Positions 7,405-15,576 of a DNA stretch of 22,271 nucleotides are shown piece by piece. This stretch comes from Candidatus Zixiibacteriota bacterium. Its GTDB lineage: Bacteria > Zixibacteria > MSB-5A5 > GN15 > FEB-12. Under the pieces are notes generated by a model. It worked only from the letters and a program-made list of their open reading frames with translations, did not search any database and was not told the origin of the DNA. How positions within the stretch are numbered: position 1 is the stretch's first letter; each line of letters starts with the position of its first letter. The stretch covers positions 1 through 22,271 of the forward strand of contig QNAG01000010.1 in assembly GCA_003641415.1 (NCBI GenBank), given 5' to 3'. The translations under genes and the position numbers were made by a program.

Positions 7405-8232
7405 ATGTCACGCTCTATTAATAAAAAGAAACACACCGTTGGTACTTTTCTCCGCAAGAAAACTAAAGGAGAAAAGATTACTGTCCTCACAGCTTATGAT
7501 GCCTTTATGGCTTCACTACTGGATAAGGTTGGTATCGATTCTATCCTTGTTGGCGACTCGGCCAGCAATGTAGTGCATGGTTATAATTCTACCCTTCCCA
7601 TAACGATGGACATTATGCTGGCTCATACCGCCGCTGTTGCGCGAGGGACAAACGCGGCATTGATTATTGCCGATATGCCGTTTATGTCGTTTCAGCCATC
7701 TATCGAAACCGCCATTATCAACGCCGGACGCTTTCTTAAAGAAGCTGGCGCTGAAGCTGTGAAGATGGAGGGTGGTATCGAGATGGTTCCCACCATCAAG
7801 CGCGTTATCGAGTGCGGCATTCCGGTCATGGGGCATATCGGCCTCACCCCGCAATCAATCAACCGTTTCGGGGGACCGAAAGTGCAGGGACGGGGAGATG
7901 AGTCACGATCCTATCTCATGGAATCAGCGCTGGCTCTTCAGGAAGCGGGCTGTTTCTCAATAGTCCTGGAGTTGGTCGAGGCGAGTATTGCCGGAGAAAT
8001 CACCACTGCTTTGGAGACAACTGCTACAATCGGCATTGGGGCTGGAACAAACTGTGACGGCCAGGTGTTAGTTACAAATGATATGCTGGGGTTGCGCCCC
8101 GAAGGATTCCGGCCGAAATTCCTTCGCGAATACGCTAATCTCACACCGACTATTATTGAAGCGGTAAGCCAGTATATCAAAGATGTCACCAATGGCAGCT
8201 TTCCATCAGAGGATGAGTCCTTTACTACTTAG
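7405..8232 (+). CDS. panB: 3-methyl-2-oxobutanoate hydroxymethyltransferase
   Basis: This 275-residue PanB transfers a hydroxymethyl group from 5,10-methylene-tetrahydrofolate to 2-oxoisovalerate, giving ketopantoate for pantothenate and CoA synthesis. Motifs: VGDSASNVVHGYNSTLPIT (Mg-binding Asp), ADMPFMSFQ (second Asp), AVKMEGG (Glu), GHIGLTPQSINRFGG, and LELVEASIAGEIT with the catalytic Glu. Length is typical (about 264-275). It begins 7 nt after the kinase stop and is the last gene of the operon. Its folate cofactor links it to the folB/folK genes upstream. panC and panD are not in the window. Confidence 0.94.
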   Translation: MSRSINKKKHTVGTFLRKKTKGEKITVLTAYDAFMASLLDKVGIDSILVGDSASNVVHGYNSTLPITMDIMLAHTAAVARGTNAALIIADMPFMSFQPSIETAIINAGRFLKEAGAEAVKMEGGIEMVPTIKRVIECGIPVMGHIGLTPQSINRFGGPKVQGRGDESRSYLMESALALQEAGCFSIVLELVEASIAGEITTALETTATIGIGAGTNCDGQVLVTNDMLGLRPEGFRPKFLREYANLTPTIIEAVSQYIKDVTNGSFPSEDESFTT

Positions 8233-8335
8233 TTGCTGTTGTGAGTATTGCAACAACACTATTTGGGATTTGACTTTTTTAGCAGTAATCAAAAAAAGTA
8301 ATCTACGAACCATTGATCTAATCAAGGAGGAATGG

Positions 8336-9148
8336 ATGGAGAACCTGTTGGACAAAATCTATGAATGGGGCGCTCAGTATGGTATGCAAATCATCGGCGC
8401 CATTGCGATTCTTGTCATTGGTCGCATCGTAGTCGGTATTATCACCGGTATCGTTCGGCGTCTGATGAAAAAAGCCAAGATCGATGGAACGTTGACAAGT
8501 TTTGTTGCCGGGCTCACTCGCATTGGTCTGATGGTGTTCGTACTGCTGGCTGCTCTCAACAGCCTTGGTGTGCAGACGACTTCGTTTATCGCTATAATCG
8601 GTGCTGCCGGTTTGGCCGTTGGTTTGGCCTTACAGGGTTCGCTGGCCAATTTCGCCTCTGGTGTAATGCTTATCATCTTTCGCCCATTTAAGAATGGCGA
8701 CTTTGTGGAAGCCGGAGGTTCGATGGGTGTGGTCGAAAGTATCGGCATCTTCAGTACCACTATGAAAACCGTTGACAACAAGGAAATCATTATACCAAAC
8801 AGCAACATTACCGGCAGCAATATCGTCAACTACTCCGCCAAGGTAACACGCCGGGTTGATCTTGTGTTCGGCATTGGCTATGATGATGACCTAAGAAAAG
8901 CTAAATCGATTCTCGAACGGCTGTTGAGTGAGGATGAGCGTATTCTTAAAGACCCGGTGCCGGTTGTGGCGGTTTCGGAACTAGCCGATAGTTCGGTAAA
9001 TTTTATCGTCCGCCCCTGGGTCAAGACAGAAGACTACTGGGTCGTGTACTGGGATTTGATGGAGAAAGTGAAATTAACATTCGATGCTGAAGGGATATCA
9101 ATCCCCTACCCGCAACAGGATGTACACATGTTTCAAGCCGCCAGTTAG
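8336..9148 (+). CDS. mscS: small-conductance mechanosensitive channel MscS
   Basis: This 270-residue MscS channel would release solutes from the cytoplasm during hypo-osmotic shock. Three membrane helices fall at about residues 17-40, 58-78 and 84-115. The pore helix carries GAAGLAVGLALQGSLANFASG, almost the E. coli MscS pattern. The beta domain motif FRPFKNGDFVEAGG is followed by SIGIFSTTMKTVDNKEIIIPN, and the C-terminal end is ISIPYPQQDVHM. ATG 8336 is chosen because a strong AAGGAGG ends 5 nt upstream; the frame extends further 5' but without a ribosome site. The DUF3078-like gene follows after 12 nt. Confidence 0.93.
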   Translation: MENLLDKIYEWGAQYGMQIIGAIAILVIGRIVVGIITGIVRRLMKKAKIDGTLTSFVAGLTRIGLMVFVLLAALNSLGVQTTSFIAIIGAAGLAVGLALQGSLANFASGVMLIIFRPFKNGDFVEAGGSMGVVESIGIFSTTMKTVDNKEIIIPNSNITGSNIVNYSAKVTRRVDLVFGIGYDDDLRKAKSILERLLSEDERILKDPVPVVAVSELADSSVNFIVRPWVKTEDYWVVYWDLMEKVKLTFDAEGISIPYPQQDVHMFQAAS

Positions 9149-9160
9149 GAGGTAAGCACA

Positions 9161-10054
9161 GTGATTAAAAAAACAACCCATAGTATTATTAGCCTGTTTA
9201 TCGTTTTTGCATTGATAACTACATTAGCATGGGCAGACGAGAATACCGAAACCGGCTGGAAGAATTCGTTAATCATCGATTTCACGACAACCCAGACCTC
9301 GTATTCCGATTCGTGGACCGGCGGTGAAGCCGGATCGGTCAACTGGGTAAGTAATCTTAATGGCTCAGCTCAGAAACAATTATCTCCGAAATTCGATTTC
9401 AAATCGGCACTCAAGCTGTCCTTTGGGCAAACGCTGGCGCAGAATGTTGAATCCGAAGATAAACCATGGAAGAAGCCCCAGAAATCAACCGACCTGATTG
9501 ATTGGGAAAACGTAGGCCGTTTCACGGCTGGTTGGTTTGTCGATCCCTATGTTGCCTTCCGTCTTGAATCGCAGTTCTTCGATGGCTCAGTCACAGATCA
9601 CAAACGCTGGCTCAGCCCACTTAAGCTGACCGAGTCGATTGGTCTCGCCCACAAGTTCTACGAGAAAGATAAAGACTTCATTACAAGCCGTTTCGGTCTT
9701 GCGGTGCGAGAGATTTTCACCAACATTGATACAATCAACTTCGACACCAATACTGTGTCAACTACGGACGGTGGTTTCGAATCGGTAACCGACGCCGAAT
9801 TGACCTTTGGTGACAAGTTGAAGTATACGGGCAAACTGTCGCTGTATAAAGCGGTGGCATATTCAAAGAAGGACGAAATGGAGGACGATTATTGGAAGGC
9901 AATCGACGTCAACCTTGAGAATATCATCAGTGCATCCATCACAAAAATCATTACAGTGAATCTTTACACTCAGTTGCTGTACGATAAGGAAATCAGCCTG
10001 AAGGGTCGCTGGAAAGAGACCTTAGCTATCGGGTTTGTGTTCAAGATGTTATAG
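9161..10054 (+). CDS. DUF3078-like outer-membrane protein
   Basis: This encodes 297 residues from a GTG start with a strong AGGAGGT before it. A signal peptide is evident (IKKTTHS then a hydrophobic run, cleavage near AWA-D, residues about 1-25). The mature protein has the layout I associate with DUF3078: an early SYSDSWTGGEAGSVNW motif, KSTDLIDWENVGRFTAGW, and strand-rich aromatic repeats to the C-terminus (KETLAIGFVFKML). Probably an outer-membrane beta-barrel of unknown function. The close coupling to mscS suggests both respond to envelope or osmotic conditions, but that is inference. Confidence 0.7.
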   Translation: MIKKTTHSIISLFIVFALITTLAWADENTETGWKNSLIIDFTTTQTSYSDSWTGGEAGSVNWVSNLNGSAQKQLSPKFDFKSALKLSFGQTLAQNVESEDKPWKKPQKSTDLIDWENVGRFTAGWFVDPYVAFRLESQFFDGSVTDHKRWLSPLKLTESIGLAHKFYEKDKDFITSRFGLAVREIFTNIDTINFDTNTVSTTDGGFESVTDAELTFGDKLKYTGKLSLYKAVAYSKKDEMEDDYWKAIDVNLENIISASITKIITVNLYTQLLYDKEISLKGRWKETLAIGFVFKML

Positions 10055-10089
10055 GAAGAAGAATGTAACTAAATCAGGTTTTTTTTAAC

Positions 10090-10118
10090 TGGCGAAGCGC
10101 CACTTCACTCTTTGTGAA
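10090..10118. repeat. tandem small hairpins in intergenic region
   Basis: Two adjacent inverted repeats lie in the 173-nt gap after the DUF3078-like gene: TGGCG-AAG-CGCCA (10090-10102) and TTCAC-TCTTT-GTGAA (10104-10118). A T-run (10079-10086) precedes rather than follows them, so they do not form a standard plus-strand terminator. They could be 3'-end stabilising structures. Confidence 0.4.
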
Positions 10119-10130
10119 AACAACTTTAGC

Positions 10131-10159
10131 TTGACACTGACATACTCATTCTGTTTCGT
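10131..10159 (+). promoter_or_regulatory. possible promoter upstream of the CsgG-OmpA gene
   Basis: A consensus TTGACA at 10131-10136 is followed after 17 nt by TTTCGT (10154-10159), a poor -10. It lies about 70 nt before the ATG at 10228, in a gap where a new transcription unit is plausible. Confidence 0.3.
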
Positions 10160-10227
10160 CATAACAAAGTAGAATTTCTTATTAACTGAATTGCATTTAG
10201 TAACAATAGAACAGGAGGAGTGAAGAA

Positions 10228-12036
10228 ATGCTCAGGTCAACTTTTGCAAAAGTGATGCTATGTGTTTTTCTGGTTGGAGTTCTGCTGGTTGGCACGACCG
10301 TGGCCGATGTCGAGGAGAACCTCACCTATCAGGGAAACAAAGCACGCATTACGGTTGGTAAAATCAAGCCCAAGGCCGATCGCTGCTCGCATGATATGGC
10401 GGCATCGATTGGGGAAATGCTCTCTTCAGCGTTGACTAATACTGGCAAATTTATCGTGTTGGCCAGCCAGGAAGAGGTAGCTGAATTGGCCGATGAAATA
10501 GAGTTGGGTCAATCGGATTACGTTGAAGAGGGACGTGGTCCACAGAAGGGTCTGATGGAGGGTGCGGATATTCTGATCACTGGCGCAGTGACTGCATTTG
10601 AACCAAATGCAGGTGGCGGCGGTGGCGGTCTGGGAGGAATCACCAAAAAGGCTTTCGGAAAATTTGGGGTTAGCAAGAAATCAGCCAAGATTCAGATGGA
10701 AATAAAGCTTATCGACATCCGCACACGGCGCATTCTCAAGGCGATGTCGCTGGAAGGTAAATCTGATAAATGGAAAACCAGCATGGGTGGCGGCGGCCGT
10801 GTGGAAGGTCTGGCGCTGGCTGGTGGACTAGGGGTTTACTCTAATGAGCCTATGGAAAGTGCGCTTCGAGTTGTGCTGTCTAAAGCGATTGATAAAGTTT
10901 CTAAAGAGGTTCCCAAAGAATACTATCGCTACACCGGTCAGGGTCAGTATACCAAACAGTATGGAGACGCCCCATCGGGTGGCGGCACCCAGCAAGCCGC
11001 GCCCTCACAAGGTGGAGAAGCGCCTGCTCAGGCATCGACTACTCCATCGGCTCCGGCTGCAGAAGACATGACACTCTATACCAAATATGACTTTGTGCCG
11101 GGGGATAAGGTCATTTACTATGATGATTTGAAGGGTGAGGAAGAAGGCGAGTTTCCGTACCGCTGGAATCTGGACAATGGAGTCTTCGAGATAGTCCTGT
11201 TTGGGAAAGAGTATTGGATTATGTGCACTGACGGAGGTTCTATCCGTCCAAAAATCCAGGATGCGTCGCTGCCTCCGAAGTACACCGTGGAGCTGGAATT
11301 CTACTCTTATGGTGACGAAAAAAATGGGAGCAACTACTCAATTTGCTGGGTAGACAATCAGGGGAAAGAGATTGGCGAATTCCTGGTGCGTGGCTACGGT
11401 CTCAATAGTACTAGACTACGCATCCAGGGGAAAAAGCTCGCCAGCAAAGCTATCCCTTATTTTCTTCCTAAGGGCGTGCACACCATGAGGATCATGGCGA
11501 CGACAAAGTCCATAAAATGCTTTATTGACAAAGAAAGAGTAGCAAATGTGCCACACGTGGAAGGGTTCAATCCGGTAGGTTTTCGTTTGAACATTAATCC
11601 GGAGCATTGGGCTAACAAAAGGGAGGTTTTCGTGTTATTCCGAGGCTTCCGGTTTGCTGAGGGCGGCAAGAGTATGCGCGAGCAACTGGACGAGACCGGT
11701 AGGATTGTTACACACGGGATTCTGTTTGATCCCGATTCTTACGTCATCAAGGGGGAATCATTCAAAACGCTCAAAAACATTGCTCGACTTCTCGAAGATG
11801 ATTCAAGCTTGCGGTTGTCTATCGAAGGTCACACCGACAGCGACGGCAGCGATGATCACAATATGACGTTGTCAAAGAACAGGGCGGCATCGGTGAGAAC
11901 CTATCTTTCTTCTAAATATGGCATCAGCGCTGATCGTCTGGAAGCAAAGGGTTGGGGAGAATCAAAGCCGATGGATAGCAATAATTCGCCCGAGGGCAAA
12001 GCCAATAACCGTCGAGTTGAGTTGGTAAAGTTGTAA
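10228..12036 (+). CDS. CsgG-like / OmpA-C fusion envelope protein
   Basis: This encodes 602 residues preceded by AGGAGGAG. A signal peptide (residues about 1-27, cleavage near TVA-D) lacks a lipobox. Residues about 35-240 resemble a CsgG/FlgO-type domain (KARITVGKIKPKAD, ADILITGAVTAFEPN, AKIQMEIKLIDIRTRRIL) with Gly-rich loops. A Gln/Pro/Ala/Ser linker follows (about 245-285). The central domain (about 285-480) begins TKYDFVPGDKVIYYDDL, a module I recall in Bacteroidota-type OmpA proteins, possibly a LamG-like jelly roll. The C-terminal OmpA peptidoglycan-binding domain (about 490-602) has IEGHTDSDGSDDHN, LSKNRAASVRTYL and NNRRVELV. The protein probably anchors an outer-membrane or periplasmic assembly to peptidoglycan. 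The DUF4412-like gene follows after 29 nt. Confidence 0.85.
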   Translation: MLRSTFAKVMLCVFLVGVLLVGTTVADVEENLTYQGNKARITVGKIKPKADRCSHDMAASIGEMLSSALTNTGKFIVLASQEEVAELADEIELGQSDYVEEGRGPQKGLMEGADILITGAVTAFEPNAGGGGGGLGGITKKAFGKFGVSKKSAKIQMEIKLIDIRTRRILKAMSLEGKSDKWKTSMGGGGRVEGLALAGGLGVYSNEPMESALRVVLSKAIDKVSKEVPKEYYRYTGQGQYTKQYGDAPSGGGTQQAAPSQGGEAPAQASTTPSAPAAEDMTLYTKYDFVPGDKVIYYDDLKGEEEGEFPYRWNLDNGVFEIVLFGKEYWIMCTDGGSIRPKIQDASLPPKYTVELEFYSYGDEKNGSNYSICWVDNQGKEIGEFLVRGYGLNSTRLRIQGKKLASKAIPYFLPKGVHTMRIMATTKSIKCFIDKERVANVPHVEGFNPVGFRLNINPEHWANKREVFVLFRGFRFAEGGKSMREQLDETGRIVTHGILFDPDSYVIKGESFKTLKNIARLLEDDSSLRLSIEGHTDSDGSDDHNMTLSKNRAASVRTYLSSKYGISADRLEAKGWGESKPMDSNNSPEGKANNRRVELVKL

Positions 12037-12065
12037 TTAATCAATAATTAAATAAGGAGACCGAA

Positions 12066-12812
12066 ATGAAAACACGCATGATTCTGATTACCTTGGCCAT
12101 TATTATTATGGCTGCTTGTCCCGCCAGTGCGGATTGGTATCTGAAGCAGGTGAATTACACCGGAGCCATGGAGATGATGGGTCAGACACAGCCTGCCCGT
12201 TATGATACATCTGAAACCTGGATCACCAAAGGAATGGTTTACTCTAAAAGCTCTGAAGGTGATATATTCATAGCACGAGAAGATCAAGGAAAAGCATACT
12301 CTATAGACAATAAGAAGAAAACGTACTCAGAGATGCCCGTCAATATAAAGAATATCCTAAACCCTTCAGAAGAACAGGCTGCGAAAGAGAAAACCCAAAA
12401 AGTAGCGGGTATGATGGGATCGGTAGAGTGTACTGTTACGCCGACTGAAGAGACAAAAAAAGTCAAGAATTGGGATGCAAAGAAATATGCCGTGACTATG
12501 AATATAGCAATGATGAAAACATCAATGAATGTTTGGGCTACTGAAGATATTAAAATCGACGCTGATCTTTTCAATCTTGCTGCCCGTTCAATGATGGCTC
12601 AGTTGCCAGGTTTCGAAGATATGATCAATGAGATGAAGAAGATAAAGGGGGTTTCCGTATTGAGCGAGGGTGAAGTTGATATGATGGGTACTAAGATTGA
12701 TATGAAGACAGAGCTTATTGAATGTACAGAGAAATCAGCTCCTGAAGGTATTTTTGATATTCCCAAAGAATACAAGAAAGTTGAAATGAAAAATCCGATG
12801 GGAGGGATGTAG
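12066..12812 (+). CDS. small exported protein, DUF4412-like
   Basis: This encodes 248 residues with AAGGAG before the ATG and a signal peptide (residues about 1-23, hydrophobic LITLAIIIMAA, cleavage near ASA-D). The mature part is rich in Met and Lys, with segments such as SETWITKGMVYSKSS, KAYSIDNKKKTYSEMP and EGIFDIPKEYKKVEM. These suggest a single-domain periplasmic protein of the DUF4412 or LolA-like beta-sheet type; the family assignment is tentative. It is the distal gene of a pair with the CsgG-OmpA fusion and may assist it. Confidence 0.6.
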   Translation: MKTRMILITLAIIIMAACPASADWYLKQVNYTGAMEMMGQTQPARYDTSETWITKGMVYSKSSEGDIFIAREDQGKAYSIDNKKKTYSEMPVNIKNILNPSEEQAAKEKTQKVAGMMGSVECTVTPTEETKKVKNWDAKKYAVTMNIAMMKTSMNVWATEDIKIDADLFNLAARSMMAQLPGFEDMINEMKKIKGVSVLSEGEVDMMGTKIDMKTELIECTEKSAPEGIFDIPKEYKKVEMKNPMGGM

Positions 12813-12894
12813 GGGAAGATTAAACTTTCTATACAAGCTCTCTTGTGAAGACGGATGTGACTTGACTGTTGGTGACATCCCTAAAATATCCAAT

Positions 12895-12928
12895 AAAACA
12901 CTCCCGGCTTTTGTCGGGAGTGTTTTTT
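12895..12928 (+). terminator. strong intrinsic terminator
   Basis: AAAACACTCCCG (12895-12906) pairs perfectly with CGGGAGTGTTTT (12915-12926) around an 8-nt loop, and the T-run continues to 12928. It ends the CsgG-OmpA / DUF4412-like unit. The A/T-flanked stem could work in both directions. Confidence 0.93.
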
Positions 12929-12991
12929 AGCAATAACAAAGAGTGCTGCCTTTTTGTTGTTACCCACTAATTATCAGCCTATTTTATTCCA

Positions 12992-14860
12992 ATGAAGTTT
13001 GAAAAAATACTCAGGGATGTAAATAGTCATAAAGCATGGTTGATTCCGCTTGCATTATTGGTTTCTGCCTTCATAATACGATTGATTTATCTCAACCAGA
13101 TGCAGGACTTGCCAACCTTTGATCATCCGATCATGGATGAGCAATATCATGTAGAACTCGCAGATCAGATAAACAACAAAACACTGCCAAAGGAACCATA
13201 CTACCGTGCCCCCTTGTATCCCTATCTGCTGGCGATACTGATGCGGATTACTGGTGGCTCCCTGTACGGGGTTCGCTTTCTTCAGATTTTATTAGCTTCC
13301 TTTTTGCCGTTGTTGGTTTTCGGTTTGGGTTTGCGACTGTTTAACCGCAAAGTTGCTTTCTGGGCTGCTGCCATAGCGGTCTTTTATCCGACTTTTCTGT
13401 ACTACGATATAACCCTCCTGATAACTTCATCGATGGTGCTGTTGACTGTACTTTTTATACGACAATTGTACGTTTGTAGAGATAATCCGCTTCGGCTCAC
13501 CTCTTTCGCATTAGCAGGACTCCTTTTGGGTCTGGCTGGTCTGGCGCGTCCCAATATCCTACTGGCTGGTCCGGCACTGATTATCTGGTTTTGGCTGGTT
13601 TTGTTACCACAGCTTGGTTGGCGACGGACACTTATTCGCTATGCTCTTTTAGGAATTGTTTCGTTAGTAGTCATCCTGCCGGTGACTGTGCGCAATTATG
13701 TAGTCAGCGATGATGCTGTCTTTATTGCCTGGCAGGGAGGATTCAATTTCTATCTTGGCAATAATCGCGAGGCTACGGGCTGGTCAGCCACAGTACCGGG
13801 GATTGATCCAAGCTGGCAGGGAGGGTACCGTGACGCTATCGCAATAGCGGAGCACAATCAAAGACGGACTTTGAAAAAGTCGGAGGTTTCCGATTTCTGG
13901 TACAACCTGACCTTGAAGGAAATCCGGACTGATCCTAGTAATTTCCTATCGTTGCAACTTAAGAAACTCCGCTTGTTCTTTAACGGTTACGAAATCCCCA
14001 ATAACCAGGATATATATTTCTCACGTCAGTTTGGCCCCCTTCTTTCACTTTTTCTTTCTGACAGGTTAATCTACTGGCCGTATGGGTTGCTGGCTCCACT
14101 AGCTTTTCTTGGTTTTCTGTTCTCGCTTCGACAATGGCGGAAATTTCTCCTGGTGTATTTAGTGTTTGGAGCCTGGGTTCTGTCATTGCAGTTGTTCTTT
14201 GTATGCGCTCGTTACCGTCAACCGTTAATTCCACTCATGCTGTTATTTGCCGTCTATGCCTTAGTGCGAATTGCTGAACTTGTGAGACATCGGGACGTTC
14301 GCAATCTTACCCTTGCTGGAGTTTTCGGGGTACTTTTAATCGTGGAAAGCAACCATGATCTGGTGCATCTCGCACCGGAGCGTGTTGAAGCTGAGAACAG
14401 ACTGATGCTGGGCAATGCCTATCTTGAGCAAGACAACCAGATTCGTGCTATGAAAGAATTCCGCCTGGCACTCGAGGCCGATAGCAGTTTTGCTCCCGGC
14501 TACAATAATCTGGGAATGCTGCTGGCGCGGCGTGGGAGTTCCTTTGAGGCTGCCGATCTGTTTAGACGCGCCATTACCCTTGATCCTAACACTGTCGAGA
14601 CTTTTGTCAATCTCGCCACAGTATATCTTGAGAAAGGCGAAATAGCACCGGCTATCGAAGTGTTGCTTAAGGCGAGACAGTTGCACCCGTTTAATGACTA
14701 TGTTCACTTAAAATTGGCTATGACCTACTTTGAGGCAGGCCAAATGAAAGAAGCCAAAGAAGCAGTCGAGCGGAGCCTTCGGTTGAATCCGTCCAACCGG
14801 ACAGCTCGGCAAATTCATCAACAAATCCAACAGGCGCTAAGCAATAGCAAACAGCCATAG
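12992..14860 (+). CDS. GT-C (family 39-like) membrane glycosyltransferase with TPR tail
   Basis: This encodes 622 residues. The first helix (about 15-34) is followed by a periplasmic loop with FDHPIMDEQYH (Asp44, Asp49, Glu50), the place of the catalytic acidic residues in polyprenyl-phosphate-sugar-dependent GT-C enzymes (ArnT/PMT type). YYRAPLYPYLLA follows. Multiple hydrophobic helices run to about residue 450. Residues about 470-605 contain four tetratricopeptide repeats (LGNAYLEQDNQIRAMKEF, YNNLGMLLARRGSSFEAAD, VNLATVYLEKGE, LKLAMTYFEAG). It probably glycosylates a periplasmic or envelope target, with the TPRs as a protein-binding platform; the sugar and acceptor are unknown. It is likely monocistronic, with no clear Shine-Dalgarno. 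Confidence 0.82.
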   Translation: MKFEKILRDVNSHKAWLIPLALLVSAFIIRLIYLNQMQDLPTFDHPIMDEQYHVELADQINNKTLPKEPYYRAPLYPYLLAILMRITGGSLYGVRFLQILLASFLPLLVFGLGLRLFNRKVAFWAAAIAVFYPTFLYYDITLLITSSMVLLTVLFIRQLYVCRDNPLRLTSFALAGLLLGLAGLARPNILLAGPALIIWFWLVLLPQLGWRRTLIRYALLGIVSLVVILPVTVRNYVVSDDAVFIAWQGGFNFYLGNNREATGWSATVPGIDPSWQGGYRDAIAIAEHNQRRTLKKSEVSDFWYNLTLKEIRTDPSNFLSLQLKKLRLFFNGYEIPNNQDIYFSRQFGPLLSLFLSDRLIYWPYGLLAPLAFLGFLFSLRQWRKFLLVYLVFGAWVLSLQLFFVCARYRQPLIPLMLLFAVYALVRIAELVRHRDVRNLTLAGVFGVLLIVESNHDLVHLAPERVEAENRLMLGNAYLEQDNQIRAMKEFRLALEADSSFAPGYNNLGMLLARRGSSFEAADLFRRAITLDPNTVETFVNLATVYLEKGEIAPAIEVLLKARQLHPFNDYVHLKLAMTYFEAGQMKEAKEAVERSLRLNPSNRTARQIHQQIQQALSNSKQP

Positions 14861-14986
14861 ATTTGTGTCATTACACACATTCCGTAACAGTTTCTAATCT
14901 GCAATAATATTAACCAATTCCTTCCAGTCGCTTGTATAGCGAGGGCTGCATTTTTCACATTTCGCATGCCAAGATTGAGCTGAACC

Positions 14987-15015
14987 TTGCCGATATAATG
15001 GCATTGTTATATATT
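14987..15015 (+). promoter_or_regulatory. candidate promoter for the small exported protein gene
   Basis: TTGCCG (14987-14992), a 17-nt spacer and TATATT (15010-15015) form a good sigma-70-like promoter about 50 nt before the ATG at 15067. A perfect TATAAT also occurs at 14994-14999 but has no well-spaced -35. A small stem TCGCT/AGCGA upstream (about 14930-14945) may end the preceding gene. Confidence 0.5.
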
Positions 15016-15066
15016 CTCGCTGAACTAAAATTTTAACCGAAAACTCCAAACAAATGGAGATTTGTC

Positions 15067-15501
15067 ATGCGCAAGCTTGTATTGCTCGTCTGCATGGCGG
15101 TATCACCGCTTCTATTCGCGCTGCCATCAACAGCGGGTGTGATTCCGTCATGGGAAAACCCATCGGGGCACTTTGGCTACTGGCCAATTTCAAACGAACT
15201 ATCGTTTTACCAGAATTATGATGACTCCGGAGAGAACAGGGGACGAACTTTTCAGGTTGTCTCGATAAATTCATTTAAGGCGTTTACATCATTTAACTTT
15301 GAATTTACCGGTGACTTCAACTGGCGATACTCATACATAGATCCATTTAACCTGTCGTTGGGGATGAACAATTATGATTACTATATTGAATTATCATTGG
15401 TTAAACCAGTGACGAGTTTTTTGAGTTTTAATGTCCAGCGGGTTATAGCGTCATTCGAGAACAAATCTATCAATCAATTTGGAGTAAGGCTAGTTTTCTA
15501 A
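15067..15501 (+). CDS. small exported protein, probable outer-membrane barrel
   Basis: This encodes 144 residues with GGAGAT before the ATG. A clear signal peptide (KLVLLVCMAVSPLLFALPSTAG, cleavage about residue 24) precedes a mature protein rich in aromatic and alternating strands (WRYSYIDPFNLSLGMNNYDYYIELSLV). It ends in GVRLVF, with the terminal Phe typical of outer-membrane barrels. At about 120 mature residues it is smaller than an 8-stranded barrel usually is, so it may be partial or oligomeric. No family is recognised. It converges on the signalling operon. Confidence 0.65.
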   Translation: MRKLVLLVCMAVSPLLFALPSTAGVIPSWENPSGHFGYWPISNELSFYQNYDDSGENRGRTFQVVSINSFKAFTSFNFEFTGDFNWRYSYIDPFNLSLGMNNYDYYIELSLVKPVTSFLSFNVQRVIASFENKSINQFGVRLVF

Positions 15502-15576
15502 TCTAAGACGGACAATTATGCTCTACTGTCAATGAAGGACCTGGAGTTGAGGTTTTATAGACTATTGCGTGAAAAG

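Noticed and set aside
8237..8280. Possible terminator after panB (TGTTGT/ACAACA stem, later T-run)
   Set aside because: The stem is only 6 A/T-rich pairs and the T-run begins about 15 nt after it, so it does not meet terminator criteria.
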